Below the pieces are notes generated by a model. That model did no database searches and had not been told where the DNA came from. It saw only the letters and a list, made by a program, of their open reading frames with translations. Shown here one piece after another: positions 5,147 to 6,184 of a stretch of 6,184 bases of DNA (positions within the stretch are counted from its first letter, which is position 1; each line of letters opens with the position of its first letter). A program made the position numbers and the translations under genes. The stretch lies in assembly GCA_947589175.1 (NCBI GenBank), contig CANPZR010000157.1, positions 1 through 6,184 of the forward strand, read 5' to 3'. The DNA is from an uncultured Lachnospiraceae bacterium. Its GTDB lineage: Bacteria > Bacillota > Clostridia > Lachnospirales > Lachnospiraceae.

Positions 5147-5216
5147 CCGAAAAAAATCAGCCAAATAAATAATGCGTGGCATAATTAAATTCCCCTCTCC
5201 GCCACGGCGGCATTAT
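5147..5216 (-). terminator. Bipartite inverted repeat with trailing T-rich stretch, possible terminator
   Basis: On the minus strand ATAATGC and GTGGC (5216-5210 and 5205-5201) pair with GCCAC and GCATTAT (5180-5169), giving 12 pairs interrupted by a 4-base bulge around a 20-base loop. The stem is followed by TTATTTGG and then a run of seven T (about 5151-5157). It would end transcription from the remnant at 5277-5546. The AT-rich outer stem makes it weaker than the deaminase terminator. The 5035-5276 gap otherwise holds only the deaminase promoter region and no ORF I can support. Confidence 0.45.
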
Positions 5217-5276
5217 CTTATATTATATTGTATAAAGCCCATAATGTTAAACTAATCCATCCCGCGTCCGATCACC

Positions 5277-5546
5277 TTACATTTTACTAAGCCATACGAT
5301 ATAAAGGCTTCTCTCGGAATCCGGTATATCAAGAACATCCATCGCCGGATCCTCCGTGAGATTCAGTTTTTTCATCATAGCGACAATGCTCTCCAGTCGG
5401 GATTTTTGAGCAGTTTCTTGAACCCTCTTTTCAATTACATCCTGCATGAGTTCTTCCCAGAATACTTCATTCTCTGCTCCTTTACATAAAAATAGAGCGC
5501 ACAGACTGGTTTCTATACGCCCTGACGCTGTGCTATTATTTTGTAG
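5277..5546 (-). pseudogene. Remnant or frameshifted gene with Rpn-like C-terminal helices
   Basis: A frame open for 89 codons after a TAG at 5547-5549 contains no ATG, GTG or TTG until M at 5447, which lacks a good ribosome site. From there 56 residues run to TAA: MQDVIEKRVQETAQKSRLES, then a segment with IVAMMKKLNLTEDPAMDVLDIP and the end LYIVWLSKM. The pattern of a charged helix, MMKKL, an A-M-D-V-L helix and an IP(D/E)-S-E-R turn resembles, by memory, the C-terminal ends of Rpn-family recombination-promoting nuclease-type proteins in gut Firmicutes, where it follows an N-terminal nuclease domain absent here. AAAGGAG with an ATG six bases later (minus strand, ATG at about 5472) starts in another frame and stops after 11 codons; one inserted base would join it to this frame. 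I therefore call it a broken gene, but a short functional gene with an unusual start is possible. Confidence 0.4.
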
Positions 5547-5596
5547 CTATATGTGGTGATGCTTAGTTAGACAATCGGTGTTTGTTTTGGTAAATG

Positions 5597-6163
5597 CTAT
5601 TTCAGCCGTTCCGCCACTTTTTGCTGTAATGCCTTACGCTGAGGATATAGCACATAATTGACGAGATATTGGTCATCGTCCAGCAGATGGCTATCCCACA
5701 CATCCTCATCGTTCCAAGAACCCATGTAGACCACATGTCTATTTTTTATCAAGCAGTGCAAACCCTCATCCTCCTGCCAGTCGCATCCGCCGCTTAAGTT
5801 CAGTACAGGGATTTCTGGATTATTGGGGAGTTTGATGTCCAAGACTGAAAAATCCATATAGCGAAGAATCGCCAGCGGTTCCTGGATATGTTGTATATCT
5901 TCTTCCAGCAGTTCTCCCTTACTTGTAGATTCCAGCTCATCCTGGAGGTAGTAAAAAGCGTATTGGCAAATTTCCTTAACCAGAGTTTCATCTACTTCCG
6001 CCAGCCATTGAATGGACTGAGCAGTGTACTCCGCCGTAACACCTTCTTCGCAAACCACCTCAATCTGTTTGTGAAAGTAAGGAAATTCTGCATAGCCAGT
6101 CATCCTACCAAACTCATCTGTCCCGGCATTGATTAAAATATCCTCAAAGCGTAGTTCTGACAT
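5597..6163 (-). CDS. DUF6985-like protein, possible immunity protein
   Basis: The protein has 188 residues, is acidic and has no signal peptide, so it is probably cytoplasmic. ATG at 6163 follows AAAGGAGG at nine bases, a strong site that fixes the start. The N-terminal part is FEDILINAGTDEFGRMTGYA (6-25) and a strand KQIEVVCEE (32-40); the middle (about 45-80) is helical. The C-terminal part has SGGCDWQEDEGLHCLIK (124-140) and HVVYMGSWNDEDVWD (143-157). The C-x-W-x-x-E-x-G-L-x-x-L-I pattern followed by a V-V strand matches what I remember of DUF6985 proteins, which often occur beside polymorphic toxins and are suspected immunity proteins. No toxin gene is in the window; its partner would be upstream, beyond 6184. 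The 5547-5596 gap downstream shows no clear terminator. Domain call is moderate, function is inference. Confidence 0.65.
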   Translation of the reverse strand: MSELRFEDILINAGTDEFGRMTGYAEFPYFHKQIEVVCEEGVTAEYTAQSIQWLAEVDETLVKEICQYAFYYLQDELESTSKGELLEEDIQHIQEPLAILRYMDFSVLDIKLPNNPEIPVLNLSGGCDWQEDEGLHCLIKNRHVVYMGSWNDEDVWDSHLLDDDQYLVNYVLYPQRKALQQKVAERLK

Positions 6164-6184
6164 TTGTAATTTCCTCCTTTGGAA

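Noticed and set aside
5169..5216. MITE or insertion sequence ends
   Set aside because: The arms are short and bulged, there is no flanking target duplication, and the trailing T-run suits a terminator better.

Overview
The window looks like a chromosomal segment of a Firmicute, most likely Lachnospiraceae or a close clostridial relative. The grounds are strong AGGAGG-type ribosome binding sites, the adjacent pair of flavoprotein genes typical of that group, a small protein with a BofC-C-terminal-like domain, and a secreted CBM2-like protein. Every gene I can support is on the minus strand, so transcription runs from high to low coordinates.

Layout in transcription order: (1) 6163-5597, a DUF6985-like, possibly immunity-type protein. 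(2) 5546-5277, an open frame without a credible start that looks like the C-terminal remnant of a larger gene. (3) 5034-4642, a compact zinc cytidine deaminase of the blasticidin-S-deaminase-like type, with an extended -10 promoter upstream and a strong intrinsic terminator downstream. (4) 4418-4077, an AT-rich unrecognised small protein. (5) 3995-2979, a secreted, very acidic protein with two tandem CBM2-like domains and no visible catalytic domain. (6) 2853-2419, a small membrane-anchored protein with a BofC-C-terminal-like domain. (7) A 2274-2396 operator-like array. (8) 2225-1074, a BaiN/RdsA-family flavoprotein. (9) 922-1, a COG2509-type FAD-dependent oxidoreductase cut by the window edge.

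The left third (flavoproteins and the BofC-like gene) is visibly GC-rich and looks like conserved core. The stretch from about 4080 to 5600 is visibly AT-rich, with small genes, a gene remnant and inverted repeats, and looks like accessory DNA. The two flavoprotein genes probably form one transcription unit continuing past the left edge.

The most unusual signal is the non-coding block upstream of the BaiN-like gene. It holds three head-to-tail 18-bp units, each a palindrome of the form TGTGAAC-N3-(G/A)TTCACA, and a fourth related palindrome (GCGAAC-CGC-GTTCGC) nearer the gene. The spacing does not fit the SOS box or the Rex operator, both of which it resembles. Other points of interest are a duplicated gene 3' end between the two flavoprotein genes, a tandem 12-bp repeat encoding an acidic linker, and a possible start-proximal frameshift in the remnant gene. 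I found no rRNA, tRNA, CRISPR array or complete insertion sequence.
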